From contig JBAXND010000027.1 of NCBI GenBank assembly GCA_037133915.1, positions 1 through 55,165 of the forward strand: DNA of 55,165 nt, given 5' to 3'. This stretch comes from Bacteroidota bacterium (GTDB lineage Bacteria; Bacteroidota; Bacteroidia; Bacteroidales; CAIWKO01). Position numbers and translations under genes: made by a program. The notes under the pieces are model-generated. The model searched no databases. It saw nothing but the letters and a program-made list of their open reading frames with translations, and was not told the DNA's origin. Of the stretch, positions 33,901-42,617 are shown piece after piece. Position 1 is the first letter of the stretch, and each line of letters opens with the position of its first letter.

Positions 33901-36900
33901 CCAGTTCGCGATTCGTGTAGGGCACATACACCACGTTATCGAACTGATAGCTACGATTTTCCTTTACAAAAGTAAGATGGTAGGCAATGTTTCCGCGGTA
34001 TTCTTCTTTGATGGGAATTTCAATCAGTTTTTGCTCGTTGCTCAGTGTAATCCATTCTTTTGAAATGATTTTTTCACGCGATTCTATTTCATAAAGTACG
34101 CGTACGTTCTCGGCTTTTGTACCAATAAGGAAGGTTGCTTTTTCGCCGGGTTCGCAGGTGCTTTTCAGAAGGCAGTGCCATGCAAATTCATTGGCAGGAA
34201 TTATTTTTTCATCCGGTGCGAACACTTTGAAATACGATTTGCTCTCCACCTTTTCATCGTATTTATCGGTGGCGCTAATCACCAGCAAATACTGTCCGGG
34301 TGCCCATTTTGTAAGGTCGTTCAGTTTCAGAACGGAGTCTTTTCCGGTGTCAAAATTTGCATCAAGTATGGGTGCACCTTTTTCCCAGAGCGAAATGTTG
34401 GTTTCGTCCTTATAAATGTCGAGCGGAAATTTGGAATAATATTCATCCTTCGACATCACATATTTATCGGGCTGACTCCAGAGGCGGCTGCGGTATAATT
34501 TTTCGGGTTGCTTAAGCGGAAATACCTGTATGTTCACGGTGGTGTGTTCCGTTGCACCGTCCAGATTGGTCGTGGAAATCGGAAATTCTTTTTTACCGCT
34601 TCTATCCAGTTCAGCCGACAAACCCACGCTTACCTGAAGTGCGGTGTATCCCACGGGGACCGCTTTTGTGGCTGTGTGTGTCTCACCGTTGATATCCGTA
34701 ATATCTGCAGTTATCGTATAGTAAAATACAGGTTTGTCTTCTTTGGGAATGCTAAGATCGGGCAGTGCTGTAAATTCAATTTTAACGTTGCCGTTTTCAT
34801 CCGTTACGGCTTCTCCGCTGGCTATTTCAACAGATGCATTCGACGGGTAGGGGCGATACCAGTACCAGTCCCAGTAAGGGAAGCGTGCTTCGCGCACAAC
34901 GCGGTATTTCACCGATGCACCGTCAATGTTGTTGCCGGCATATGCTTTTGCTTTTGCCGTTGCCGTTATTTTTTCGCCCAGTTTATATGTGCCTTTCACG
35001 GGTTCAAACGATGCTTCGAACTTTGGCCTTTTATATTCTTCAACATTAAAATATACGTTGCCATTGCCGTCGGTAAGGTACATCTGTCCTGTGATTCCGT
35101 TGGCCGGCGCCGTAAAACTGCCGTTCACCGTTCCGAATTCATTGGTCACAAGTTTTAGCGAAGTCACCAGCTGATAATTTACGTCATACAGCTGCACATC
35201 GGTTGTGTAACCCTGTTTAATGTTGTATTTCCCGGCTTTCGTCTGAAGAACAATTCCTTTGAAATAGATAGTCTGCCCGGGCCGGTAGATAGCCCTGTCG
35301 GTAAAGAAGAAGGTTTTTACATACGAGATGGTATCAGGCGGATAATACGAGTACTGATAAAAATAATTGCTGGTAATCAGCCGGTCTTTTCCGCTCATAA
35401 AATCAGCATAAAAATATTTGTAGCTGTAGTTGTCGGATTTAAACGGCGGTACTTCAAAGTGGCCGTCATTGTCGCTTGTAAATGATTTCCAGTCGCGGTA
35501 TTCGTACAGGCGCGAGGTATAGCTGTATTCCCTCACAAAGGTCTGTATTTTGGCATCGGCTATAGGTTTCCCTGTATTTCTTTCAAGCAGATTGAATTCC
35601 ATAGCGCCATCACCTTTTTCGCGATTGGCGTAGCTGATATTGGTACACCATGTTGCAGAGTATGCTACAGGTTTGTTATCAAACGAAAATTCATTATTGT
35701 CTGAAACAAGAATAATATAGTATCCATACGGGAGTGCAGGCATTTCAATTTCGGTGGAATGTTTTTGGAAATCCCCGTCATCGGGCAGTTTCACGCTCCA
35801 CTGTTTATTGAAATTCATGCGGGTGTATTGCTCGGTAAGCTTTTCGTTGTAATAATTATCCCTGAGTTTGCGGTCTTTTTTAGGATCCATTTCGATGATG
35901 CGGATAAATATTTCGGGAGCATTGGCATAGGTTACAAGCACTCTGTAAGGCTTATCGGGAAGATTTGCATATTCAGTAGTGATGCTCAATTGTTTCTCAA
36001 GTATGAGTGTTTTAAGGTATTCGCAATTGTGTGCGCCGTCTGTTCCCGGAAATTTTTTTATCGTGCTTTCGCAGATTTCATAGGCTTTTTTATTGTTCCA
36101 TTTATGTTTATCGGAGTCCAGAGGCGTGTATAAATCGCCGTCGGAATGATATTCAAATGCTATGGCATAAGCTATGTCGGCAGTTGCAGGACTGTCCGGA
36201 TAACGGTCGCGTAAAGCGATAAGCGATTTCAGATACAGACTGTCTTTAATCGGACTCACGGAATTTTGATGAATGAATTGAAGTCGCTTCATATCTGCGT
36301 CTATCAACGCATCCGGATTCTGGTCGGCGCTATGGAATGCCAGCAATTCCTGAAATAATGTTACGGCATAATACTTCAACGAGAATTCATCGGCCGTAGT
36401 GATATTCATTTTTGTAAAAGCATCAGCCGGACCGAAGTAATCATCGCTGTTGATAATAAACTTATTGGCCGGTGATGTAAGTCCCGATTCTGAATTCATA
36501 AAGAAATCAATGGCACGGTGCGCCAGGAAGTCGAACAGTGTCGGTCTGAATTTGGCCGGTGCATCGCCTTTCAGAACGATGGCGTCATAGAGCTCAATGC
36601 GGATTTTCTGCTGCTCAACTGTATTTTTAAGTGACTGCCGATAATGGTAAATCACTTTCTCAATCAGCTTTTTCGCATCCCAGGTTAATAGGTCGTCCTG
36701 CTTGAAATCCTTTGTTTCTGTACGGTTCAGAATAGTGTAGCGATTCGTCTGATAATAGCCCCAGTATACTTCGGCAAGCATGGAATGCAAAATGGAACTT
36801 ACCGGCTCTTGTGCTTCGGTAATTTCTGTTTCAAGTGCCTGAATATTTTTGACTTCCGCGTCTTCTTCGTAATCGGCTCTGAGCTTAAGCTTATAAATAA

Positions 36901-37144
36901 CCGCTTTTACGAATTGAGCTGTGATTCCTTTTGTTTTGGAATCGTTGTAAATATATTCAACCACTTCCAGTGCCGACTGTGGCAGACTCTTTTCAATCAG
37001 TGAATCCGCTTTTTTCCATTCTTTTTCATAATCTTTGGGCGGAAGCATGAAATTTCCCGAACGATTATTTGAGCCGAATGCCATGGCATTCATATTCACG
37101 ATGAGAGCAAGAATGCCCGTCAGCAAAAGGATACGTTTTAGCAT
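30962..37144 (-). CDS. Bacterial alpha-2-macroglobulin family protein
   Basis: A 2060-residue secreted or periplasmic protein with signal peptide (about 1-22, MNAMAFG). The first 400 residues are helical and TPR-like. MG-type beta-sandwiches follow, marked by FFTDRAIYRPGQTIYFKG (about 610-630) and YKRPKFEASFEP. A Trp/Tyr/Asn/Gly-rich low-complexity segment and a Gly/Ala/Pro linker lie near 1160-1240. The MG7/A2M core has TNENGEIIIKFTVPEALTKWK in spaced form, then the thioester domain with PYECSEQ (Cys1512, Gln1515). CxEQ is the intact thioester, so it should covalently trap attacking proteases. No penicillin-binding protein 1C gene adjoins it, unlike the usual proteobacterial arrangement. It is a single-gene unit. 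Confidence 0.93.
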   Translation of the reverse strand: MLKRILLLTGILALIVNMNAMAFGSNNRSGNFMLPPKDYEKEWKKADSLIEKSLPQSALEVVEYIYNDSKTKGITAQFVKAVIYKLKLRADYEEDAEVKNIQALETEITEAQEPVSSILHSMLAEVYWGYYQTNRYTILNRTETKDFKQDDLLTWDAKKLIEKVIYHYRQSLKNTVEQQKIRIELYDAIVLKGDAPAKFRPTLFDFLAHRAIDFFMNSESGLTSPANKFIINSDDYFGPADAFTKMNITTADEFSLKYYAVTLFQELLAFHSADQNPDALIDADMKRLQFIHQNSVSPIKDSLYLKSLIALRDRYPDSPATADIAYAIAFEYHSDGDLYTPLDSDKHKWNNKKAYEICESTIKKFPGTDGAHNCEYLKTLILEKQLSITTEYANLPDKPYRVLVTYANAPEIFIRIIEMDPKKDRKLRDNYYNEKLTEQYTRMNFNKQWSVKLPDDGDFQKHSTEIEMPALPYGYYIILVSDNNEFSFDNKPVAYSATWCTNISYANREKGDGAMEFNLLERNTGKPIADAKIQTFVREYSYTSRLYEYRDWKSFTSDNDGHFEVPPFKSDNYSYKYFYADFMSGKDRLITSNYFYQYSYYPPDTISYVKTFFFTDRAIYRPGQTIYFKGIVLQTKAGKYNIKQGYTTDVQLYDVNYQLVTSLKLVTNEFGTVNGSFTAPANGITGQMYLTDGNGNVYFNVEEYKRPKFEASFEPVKGTYKLGEKITATAKAKAYAGNNIDGASVKYRVVREARFPYWDWYWYRPYPSNASVEIASGEAVTDENGNVKIEFTALPDLSIPKEDKPVFYYTITADITDINGETHTATKAVPVGYTALQVSVGLSAELDRSGKKEFPISTTNLDGATEHTTVNIQVFPLKQPEKLYRSRLWSQPDKYVMSKDEYYSKFPLDIYKDETNISLWEKGAPILDANFDTGKDSVLKLNDLTKWAPGQYLLVISATDKYDEKVESKSYFKVFAPDEKIIPANEFAWHCLLKSTCEPGEKATFLIGTKAENVRVLYEIESREKIISKEWITLSNEQKLIEIPIKEEYRGNIAYHLTFVKENRSYQFDNVVYVPYTNRELDIEFESFRDKLLPGQQEEWKIKIKDKKGEKLAAEMLATLYDGSLDAFRANYWYFNLWNYYYNQRNWNTTNAFGTAISTLTIKRPENAIVPIIHSYDYLNWFGYYFGNNDYNGWYYDYDGSGYGYGGGEGKGASLGLMEEKAPAPAADQAQTKNGKKDGGGDMTIATGTTTEFLPTDKLTGDEQTKGEAGKQEGGGIQVRSNFNETAFFFPVLQTNENGEIIIKFTVPEALTKWKMMGLAHTKDLKYGQITKELVTQKDLMVVPNPPRFLRENDKMTFSAKISDVSDKDLEGNVTLEFFDAATLKPLNEIMGNKISTKPFSVKAGQSTLAEWDISIPEGIGAITYKVIAKAGNFSDGEEMPLPVLTNRMLVTEALPLPINGKQTKNFTFTKLANSGTSTTLKNFKLTLEFTSNPAWYAIQALPYMMEYPYECSEQVFNRFYANSIASFVINSSPKIKQVFDSWKNYTPDALLSNLEKNQELKSLMLEETPWVLQAKDESERKQRLALLFDLNRMSDELGRAMTKLIRKQASNGGWPWFDGGPDDRYITQYIVTGLGHLDHLGIKSIRDDQRVWSMLKKAVVYLDDRIAEDYAYIKKNYPKTMNENHLDNTQIQYLYARSYFMDAIELDGDNQTAFNYFKGQAQKYWPSTGKYMNGMIALALNRLDDKATPADIIKSLKETALHSEELGMYWRDMQQGYYWYEAPIETQALLIECFDEVANDTKSVEELKIWLLKQKQTQDWKTTKATAEACYALLLRGTDLLVSSELVDISLGGQKIDPTTMDNVKVEAGTGYFKASWSGADIKPGMGNVTLTKHDEGVAWGAMYWQYFEQLDKITPAQTPLKLEKKLFVVRQSPTGPVLEPITEATVLKIGDKLKVRIELRVDRAMEYVHLKDMRASGFEPVNVISQYKYQGGLGYYESTRDAATNFFISYMPKGTYVFEYPMFVTHKGDFSNGVTSIECMYAPEFSAHSEGIRVKVGD

Positions 37145-37269
37145 AACAATATTATTTTGATTGAAAGATACGATTTTTTAAAATCAGAAGGCATTAAGAG
37201 CTGATTTTTATACAAATTCCATAAGTCAATAAAAAATTTACTGAATACCGGAATTTATTTCAATACTGT

Positions 37270-37770
37270 TTACCGTGTAAACTCAGTAATATGTGCTGCA
37301 TGTTGAGGGAAGGCAATAATGAGGCTTTCACGACTGGCGAGTTCAAAATCGCTGAAGTCAAATCCGGGAGCAACGGTGCATCCTAACAGTGTGAATGCGT
37401 TTTCATCCACAGGTTTTCCGGCGAACCAGCATCCGGCAGGTATTGTGTACTGAAGGCAGGCACCCTCGGCAATATTCTTCCCGATCAAAATTTTCAGGAG
37501 ATTTCCTGTACTGTCAATTATATAAAGCCAAAGCGGACAGCCATCGTGATAGAACCAGATTTCATCCGACTGCAGGCGATGAAACGCTGAAAAATCGCCG
37601 CCTTCAAGCATGAAATAAATGGATGTTCCGAAATGTCTGTCGCCGCTGTAGCGTGACGGAAGATGTGCTTTTGAAATAATTTCCGGCGAACGATATACTT
37701 CTTTGAACCAGCCGCCTTCAGGATGACGCTGCAGACCGAGTTGCTCAATCCATTGCTGTGCGCTGTTCAT
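37270..37770 (-). CDS. DUF985 cupin-domain protein
   Basis: A 166-residue single-domain cupin. The N-terminal signature LGLQRHPEGGWFKEVYRS and later TSIYFMLEGGDFSAFHRLQSDEIWFYHDG (in pieces) match the DUF985/YML079w-like cupins, with ligand-capable His and Glu. Some relatives are annotated as sugar epimerase-like, but no activity is established. It is the last gene of an apparent tex / barrel protein / cupin operon, starting 3 bases after the barrel gene stop. Confidence 0.88.
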   Translation of the reverse strand: MNSAQQWIEQLGLQRHPEGGWFKEVYRSPEIISKAHLPSRYSGDRHFGTSIYFMLEGGDFSAFHRLQSDEIWFYHDGCPLWLYIIDSTGNLLKILIGKNIAEGACLQYTIPAGCWFAGKPVDENAFTLLGCTVAPGFDFSDFELASRESLIIAFPQHAAHITEFTR

Positions 37771-37773
37771 AGA

Positions 37774-38481
37774 TTAATCCTGTTTCTTTTTTTTCTTAAC
37801 CCGTTTGTGTCTTTCGGGAAGGTATTTTTCATTCAGCAGATACATCAGCCGCACCGTAATTACGTTGTTATACTGCTTGCGCTCCCAACCGCCGTTGTTA
37901 TTTGGGTCAAATGTTCGTGTTCGGATGCTTGCTAAGGAGTAGGAGTAGCGCACGTTGAATTTAAGATGTTTATATAAGCGAAAACGCAAATCGGCAATGA
38001 TGTCAAATTCATTTTTAGTGTACGGAAAGCGGTACCAGTCCTGTTTTCCGCCCCATTCAATTTCTGTTGCTTTCACGAGTCGGCCATACGAAACACCGAG
38101 ACCAAACGTCCAGGTGTCGCGGTCTTCATAATGAAACATGAAGGGTGCTTCGAGGTAGGTCAGATTGCATTTATACCAGGGCAGACTTCCTGAATCGGCT
38201 GATGCAAATGGATATTTGCGAAAGGCGCCTTTTTCATTGTACAGGGTTTCAATTTCAAATGAAAATCGTTTGCCAATGGGCAGTATTCCCGCAACGCCGG
38301 CATGTATGCCCAATTTATTGAAGTTGTATACCTGATCGCCTTCTATCTGGGTAAGGTTACCGCCAAAAATAAATGCGCCTTTTATTTCACGGTCAATTTT
38401 ACGGTCGTCTTTTTTGTTTTCTTGTGCCATTAGCGAGCAAGACAACACGCAAAAACATAAAAGTGTAAAAATATTCCTCAT
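37774..38481 (-). CDS. Outer-membrane beta-barrel protein (PorT-like family)
   Basis: A 235-residue protein with a signal peptide (about 1-19, SLMAQ). Alternating aromatic strands (GAFIFGGNLTQIEGDQ, FSFEIETLYNEKGAF, LTYLEAPFMFHYE, WTFGLGVSYGRLV, LKFNVRYSYSLASI) form a small barrel of about eight strands of the PF13568 type. An odd basic tail of eight Lys/Arg (KRVKKKKKQD) follows the last strand, so it does not end in the usual aromatic residue. Its ATG overlaps the tex stop by four bases, so the two are translationally coupled. Function unknown. Confidence 0.82.
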   Translation of the reverse strand: MRNIFTLLCFCVLSCSLMAQENKKDDRKIDREIKGAFIFGGNLTQIEGDQVYNFNKLGIHAGVAGILPIGKRFSFEIETLYNEKGAFRKYPFASADSGSLPWYKCNLTYLEAPFMFHYEDRDTWTFGLGVSYGRLVKATEIEWGGKQDWYRFPYTKNEFDIIADLRFRLYKHLKFNVRYSYSLASIRTRTFDPNNNGGWERKQYNNVITVRLMYLLNEKYLPERHKRVKKKKKQD

Positions 38482-40613
38482 TTTGCTTCTTTCATTGAGA
38501 GGTTAATTCTGCGTCGTGCAATATCCACTTCCATCACTTTTACTTTCACTTTTTGGTTCAGTTTTATTACTTCGTTCGGGTCTTTCACAAAGCGGTCGGC
38601 AAGCTGACTGATGTGAACAAGCCCGTCCTGATGTACTCCAATATCTACAAATGCCCCGAATGCCGTGATATTTGTAATAATACCGGGAAGTATCATTCCC
38701 TGCACCAGATCTTCTATTTTTGTTACGTTTTTATCAAATTCAAAGATATCAAATTTTTCTCTCGGGTCGCGTCCGGGTTTTGCCAGCTCATTGATGATAT
38801 CCGTTAGTGTAGGTATTCCCGTCTTTTCTGTAACGAATTCCCGCAGGTTTAATTGTTCACGAAGCTCTTTTTTTTCAATCAGGTCGGCAATAGTGCAATT
38901 CAGTTTTTTGGTCATTTGCTTCACCACTTCGTAGCTTTCGGGATGCACCGCCGAGCGGTCGAGCAGGTTTTTGGCGTCGCGTATCCGCAAAAATCCGGCA
39001 GCCTGTTCAAATGCTTTATCGCCCAATCGTGGTACTTTTTTCAGTTCGGCCCTTGAGCCGAATGCCCCGTTTTTATTGCGGTATTCAATAATGTTTTTTG
39101 CCAGTGCCGGACCTATTCCCGAGACATGACTGAGTAATTCCTTACTGGATGTATTTACTTCAACACCCACCAGATTCACACTATTCACAACTACGTCGTC
39201 GAGGCTGTTCTGCAGCAGCGTCTGATTTACATCGTGCTGATATTGTCCCACACCAATAGATTTTGGGTCAATCTTCACCAGTTCTGCCAGTGGGTCCATC
39301 AGCCGGCGACCGATGGAAACGGCGCCACGCACGGTGATATCATAGTCTGGAAATTCTTCGCGTGCCACCGACGATGCGGAATACACCGATGCGCCGCTTT
39401 CATTCACCATCACCGCCATCACATCTTTATTGAAACGCATGCGACGGATAAAATCTTCGGTTTCCCTTCCTGCCGTTCCGTTTCCGATGGCAATCGCTTC
39501 TATCTTATACGCGTCAACCAGCGAGGTTATTTTGGCGGCGGCATGTTTTACATCGCCCGATGGCGGATGCGGAAAAATGGTTTCGTTGTGCAATAATTTT
39601 CCTTGTCTGTCGAGGCATACCACTTTGCAACCGGTACGAAACCCGGGGTCGATGGCAAGCATGATTTTTTGTCCTAAGGGCGGTGCAAGCAGCAATTGGC
39701 GCAGGTTTTCGGCAAATACGCGAATTGCTTCAGCATCCGCCTTTTCCTTTGATAGCTGCCGCATTTCTGTTTCCATAGACGGTTGCAGCAATCGTTTATA
39801 CGAATCTTTAATAGCCGCCTTCACCTGCAATGCCGCTTCGTTGTTGGCTTTTACAACAACACGCTCAATTATTTGAATGGCTTTTTCCTCTTCAGGAGAA
39901 ATGCCTATTCTCAGGAAACCCTCGTTCTCACCTCGAAACATGGCAAGTATCCGATGCGATGGCGCCCGTTGCAGCGGTTCGGCCAATTCAAAATACGATT
40001 CATATTTATTGCCTTCAAGCTCTTTGCCTTTTACAACTTTTGAAACAATCACGCTTTCGCGGACAAACAAATTCCGGACGCGTGCCCGCACATCCTGATG
40101 CTCGTTCACATATTCGGCTATGATGTCGCGTGCACCGGCAAGTGCTTCATTCACATCGTTTACGCCTTTTTCTTCATCAACAAAATCTGAAGCTTTTGCC
40201 TCTATTTCAAAATTATTCTGAGCCAGCAATAGATTGGCAAGCGGCTCCAGTCCTTTGGCACGCGCAATGGTAGCGCGCGTTTTCTTTTTTTGTTTGTAGG
40301 GAAGATAAATATCTTCAAGCTCGCTCATGGTGGCTGCACCCTTGATGATGACTTCCAGCTCAGGGGTCATTTTTTCCTGTTCACGAATGGAATCAAGAAT
40401 TGCCTCACGGCGCTTTTCAAGTTCTCGCAGCTGATGCAACCTGTCGCGGATAGCCATAATTGCCACTTCGTCCATAGAGCCGGTAAGCTCTTTACGATAG
40501 CGCGCAATGAATGGAATGGTGGCTCCTCCTTCAAGCAGCGCAATTGTATTTTCAACACCTTCTTCGCCTAAGTTCAACTCACGCGATATCTTTGAACTGA
40601 ATTCTGATTCCAT
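38478..40613 (-). CDS. tex: Tex-family RNA-binding transcription accessory protein
   Basis: A 711-residue cytoplasmic nucleic-acid-binding protein. Seen in order: the helical Tex N-terminal domain (IPFIARYRKELTGSMDE, YLPYKQKKKTRATIARAKGLEPLA), a YqgF/RNase H-like domain (about 320-430, AIDPGFRTGCKVVCLD and AIGNGTAGRETE), helix-hairpin-helix repeats (about 490-560, VSGIGPALAKNIIEYR), and an S1 domain (about 640-705, GIITNITAFGAFVDIGVHQDGLVHISQL). Tex proteins influence transcription and RNA quality in several bacteria. It is the first gene of a three-gene unit with the barrel protein and cupin. Confidence 0.96.
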   Translation of the reverse strand: MESEFSSKISRELNLGEEGVENTIALLEGGATIPFIARYRKELTGSMDEVAIMAIRDRLHQLRELEKRREAILDSIREQEKMTPELEVIIKGAATMSELEDIYLPYKQKKKTRATIARAKGLEPLANLLLAQNNFEIEAKASDFVDEEKGVNDVNEALAGARDIIAEYVNEHQDVRARVRNLFVRESVIVSKVVKGKELEGNKYESYFELAEPLQRAPSHRILAMFRGENEGFLRIGISPEEEKAIQIIERVVVKANNEAALQVKAAIKDSYKRLLQPSMETEMRQLSKEKADAEAIRVFAENLRQLLLAPPLGQKIMLAIDPGFRTGCKVVCLDRQGKLLHNETIFPHPPSGDVKHAAAKITSLVDAYKIEAIAIGNGTAGRETEDFIRRMRFNKDVMAVMVNESGASVYSASSVAREEFPDYDITVRGAVSIGRRLMDPLAELVKIDPKSIGVGQYQHDVNQTLLQNSLDDVVVNSVNLVGVEVNTSSKELLSHVSGIGPALAKNIIEYRNKNGAFGSRAELKKVPRLGDKAFEQAAGFLRIRDAKNLLDRSAVHPESYEVVKQMTKKLNCTIADLIEKKELREQLNLREFVTEKTGIPTLTDIINELAKPGRDPREKFDIFEFDKNVTKIEDLVQGMILPGIITNITAFGAFVDIGVHQDGLVHISQLADRFVKDPNEVIKLNQKVKVKVMEVDIARRRINLSMKEAK

Positions 40614-40692
40614 AAAAATAGGCTGATTACTTACCGTTTCCGGAGTAAATATTTACTGGCACGAAAATACAAAAAGAATCGCAGTCGTGATT

Positions 40693-41595
40693 CTAATACG
40701 TGATGATAAGCTCTTTGCCTGTGGCGTTTTTGAGTTTTGTATGGTCTTTCAGGAAGTAATCTATCGTACCGTCGCTGTAGTCATAATCATCGGCACCAAA
40801 CTGCATGTTTACCCTTAGCGGGAAGACGAATATCTCCGCAATATTGTTGGTGTTTACTTTATCCAGCATAATGTCAATTTTCTGAGTATTTCCGCGTGGT
40901 ACCGTATCACCCTCTGCCGGGGCGTTTTTAAAAACTTTATTAAACATCACTTCTTTTTTACTCAGTAGATTTCCATTTTTGTCTGAAAAATACAGGCAGA
41001 ACCAAAGGTGTGAAATATCAATATTCGATTTATTGGTAAGCAAGAATGACAGAGACGCGGAGGTGTTGACGTTGTGCATATCGGTAAGGCAGAAATCAAA
41101 AAACGTGAGGGTGTCCTGCTCGTAATCTATCATATCCTGAGCCTTGGCTATAGAATCATTATACGCAGCTTCAACGGCAGCCACTGAATCCTGATAAGCC
41201 AGTTCCTGTGCATTTGGCTCAACAGGAGTTTCTTTCTTCATGTCAACCAACCACTTGTTTCTTATTTTTACAAGGTCAATTTTCTCATCTTTACCATTGA
41301 TGGTATATCTGCAGCTTGCCTCATCATTGTTTATCTCACAACTGTAAATATCAATGCGAAGATCCTCAACCTTTGCAGTGTCACCAATGCCCGCACCTGC
41401 AAACGACTGAAGCATTTCAAGCATTTGCCTGGTTTGTTCCGTGCCCAGTTTTTTAGCGTTGTTATAATCCTGATGGTTCAAATAAATAAGGTATTCTTTG
41501 GTTACTTTTTTAATCTGTGTTTCTTCACTTACCTTGCATGAAACAATGCTTAATGCGAAAAAAGCTAAAAATAAAATGCTGATTTTGGTTTTCAT
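40693..41595 (-). CDS. Lipoprotein with NTF2-like (DUF4878-like) N-terminal domain
   Basis: A 300-residue protein with a lipoprotein signal ending in Cys20 (LSIVSC). Residues about 25-115 look like a DUF4878/NTF2-like domain (VTKEYLIYLNHQDYNNAKKLGTEQT, ending DLVKIRNKWLVDM). A short Ala/Glu-rich helical linker follows, then a C-terminal beta-rich region of about 135 residues (SASLSFLLTNKSNIDISHLWFCLYFSDKNG in pieces) reminiscent of FxLYD-type domains. Envelope location is inferred. Function unknown. Confidence 0.75.
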   Translation of the reverse strand: MKTKISILFLAFFALSIVSCKVSEETQIKKVTKEYLIYLNHQDYNNAKKLGTEQTRQMLEMLQSFAGAGIGDTAKVEDLRIDIYSCEINNDEASCRYTINGKDEKIDLVKIRNKWLVDMKKETPVEPNAQELAYQDSVAAVEAAYNDSIAKAQDMIDYEQDTLTFFDFCLTDMHNVNTSASLSFLLTNKSNIDISHLWFCLYFSDKNGNLLSKKEVMFNKVFKNAPAEGDTVPRGNTQKIDIMLDKVNTNNIAEIFVFPLRVNMQFGADDYDYSDGTIDYFLKDHTKLKNATGKELIITY

Positions 41596-41713
41596 AATTG
41601 TGGTTTGATGGTGCTGAAAAACTGTGGTTAATTAAAGATTCTTCGGAATACGTTTTGTATCCTGTGATTTGGAAGCAAAGCTACTTATTTTTAAAAGGCT
41701 TTGTAAGATAATT

Positions 41714-41745
41714 CAAAAAGAAAAACCGCCCTTTTGAGGCGGTCT
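41714..41745 (-). terminator. Terminator of the DUF4476 gene
   Basis: Read on the minus strand: stem ACCGCC/GGCGGT with a seven-base loop and a T-rich tail (TTTTTCTTTTT), about 25 bases after the stop. Confidence 0.88.
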
Positions 41746-41767
41746 CTTGATTTTAGAACGGTTGTAT

Positions 41768-42559
41768 TTAGTGTCCCCTGAAAAAATCATCCAGTTCGTC
41801 TATGCTGCTTCCGAACACAAATGCCTTGTTCACCAGAAAGAATTTTTCTTTGTCAACAGTATAGGCGTAGGCAAATTTTGCCAGATCCAGTCTGCTTGAT
41901 TCAAAAGTCATCATTTCAAGTAAATCACACACCTGTGCTGATTTAACACCGTTGTTGCTTCCTGCAATGGCCTGTTTGGCAATAGTTAACTTGGTGTCGT
42001 CAAATGGTGTTTTGTTCACCATATATTTAAGGTCAGCGAAATCGGCCGGAGCAATTCCCATGAATTTGTCGTATCCGCCGCTGTATCCGCCTCCATAACC
42101 GTTTCCATAACCATTCCCATAATCATCGTCATCACCGTGTCCGTAACCGTGACCATCCCCGTGACCACCGTGACCACCATGTCCGCCATGTCCGCCGTTT
42201 CCGGGAAATGGGCTGATGATAATCGGCTTTTCACTCAGAACAACATAGTCTCCTGAAAAACTTATCATGCTGCTGATTACGGCACCTTCAGGAATAAAAA
42301 TAGCAGAAGAAAAGAACAACTTGGGAAAACGGCTGTTACCTGTGCCCGGTTTGAATTTATAAATCTTTACAAAATGTGAACCGGCCATAATTCCCGGAAT
42401 TGTATAATTGGCCGATGCTGTTGAAAATTCCTGTCCGTCGATGATGATGTTGAAGGCAGAATAATCGAACATGCGGATGTTTAGTTCAGAGGGCATTGCA
42501 ACGGCTTTGGTGAGCGGGAGGCCGAGCAGCAGCACGATGGTAAAAATTTTTGTTTTCAT
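41768..42559 (-). CDS. Secreted DUF4476 protein with His/Gly-rich linker
   Basis: A 263-residue exported protein (signal peptide about 1-21, KAVAMP). The N-terminal part (about 22-115) is a beta-sandwich of the PEGA-like or carbohydrate-binding look. The middle (about 120-165) is a striking linker of GGH repeats, then GHGDDDDYGNGYGNGYGGGY, rich in His, Gly, Asp and Tyr. The C-terminus (about 170-260) is a DUF4476 domain (FDDTKLTIAKQAI, VCDLLEMMTFESSRLDLAKFAY, FSS-like FGSSIDELDDFF). The linker could bind divalent metal, which is inference. It has a strong Shine-Dalgarno site and a sigma-54-like upstream element. Confidence 0.83.
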   Translation of the reverse strand: MKTKIFTIVLLLGLPLTKAVAMPSELNIRMFDYSAFNIIIDGQEFSTASANYTIPGIMAGSHFVKIYKFKPGTGNSRFPKLFFSSAIFIPEGAVISSMISFSGDYVVLSEKPIIISPFPGNGGHGGHGGHGGHGDGHGYGHGDDDDYGNGYGNGYGGGYSGGYDKFMGIAPADFADLKYMVNKTPFDDTKLTIAKQAIAGSNNGVKSAQVCDLLEMMTFESSRLDLAKFAYAYTVDKEKFFLVNKAFVFGSSIDELDDFFRGH

Positions 42560-42568
42560 GGCCTTGTT

Positions 42569-42573
42569 CCTCC
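42569..42573 (-). promoter_or_regulatory. Shine-Dalgarno site of the DUF4476 gene
   Basis: GGAGG on the minus strand, nine bases before the ATG at 42559, within AATGGAGGAACAAGGCC. It is one of only three strong sites noticed in the window. Confidence 0.7.
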
Positions 42574-42601
42574 ATTTATTAGTTTGACATGACCGTTCAT
42601 T

Positions 42602-42617
42602 TCAATTGGCGTGCCAA
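42602..42617 (-). promoter_or_regulatory. Sigma-54-like -24/-12 element before the DUF4476 gene
   Basis: On the minus strand: TTGGCAC, GCCAA, TTGA. It has the same form and spacing as the element before dnaK, including the A in place of the consensus C after the second G. It ends 42 bases before the ATG. TTGGC-GT-GCCAA is also a small palindrome, so a repressor site is an alternative reading. Confidence 0.42.

Noticed and set aside
42102..42200. DNA tandem repeat suggesting a microsatellite
   Set aside because: It lies within a reading frame and encodes the GGH and GYGNG linker in frame, so it is reported as part of the protein.
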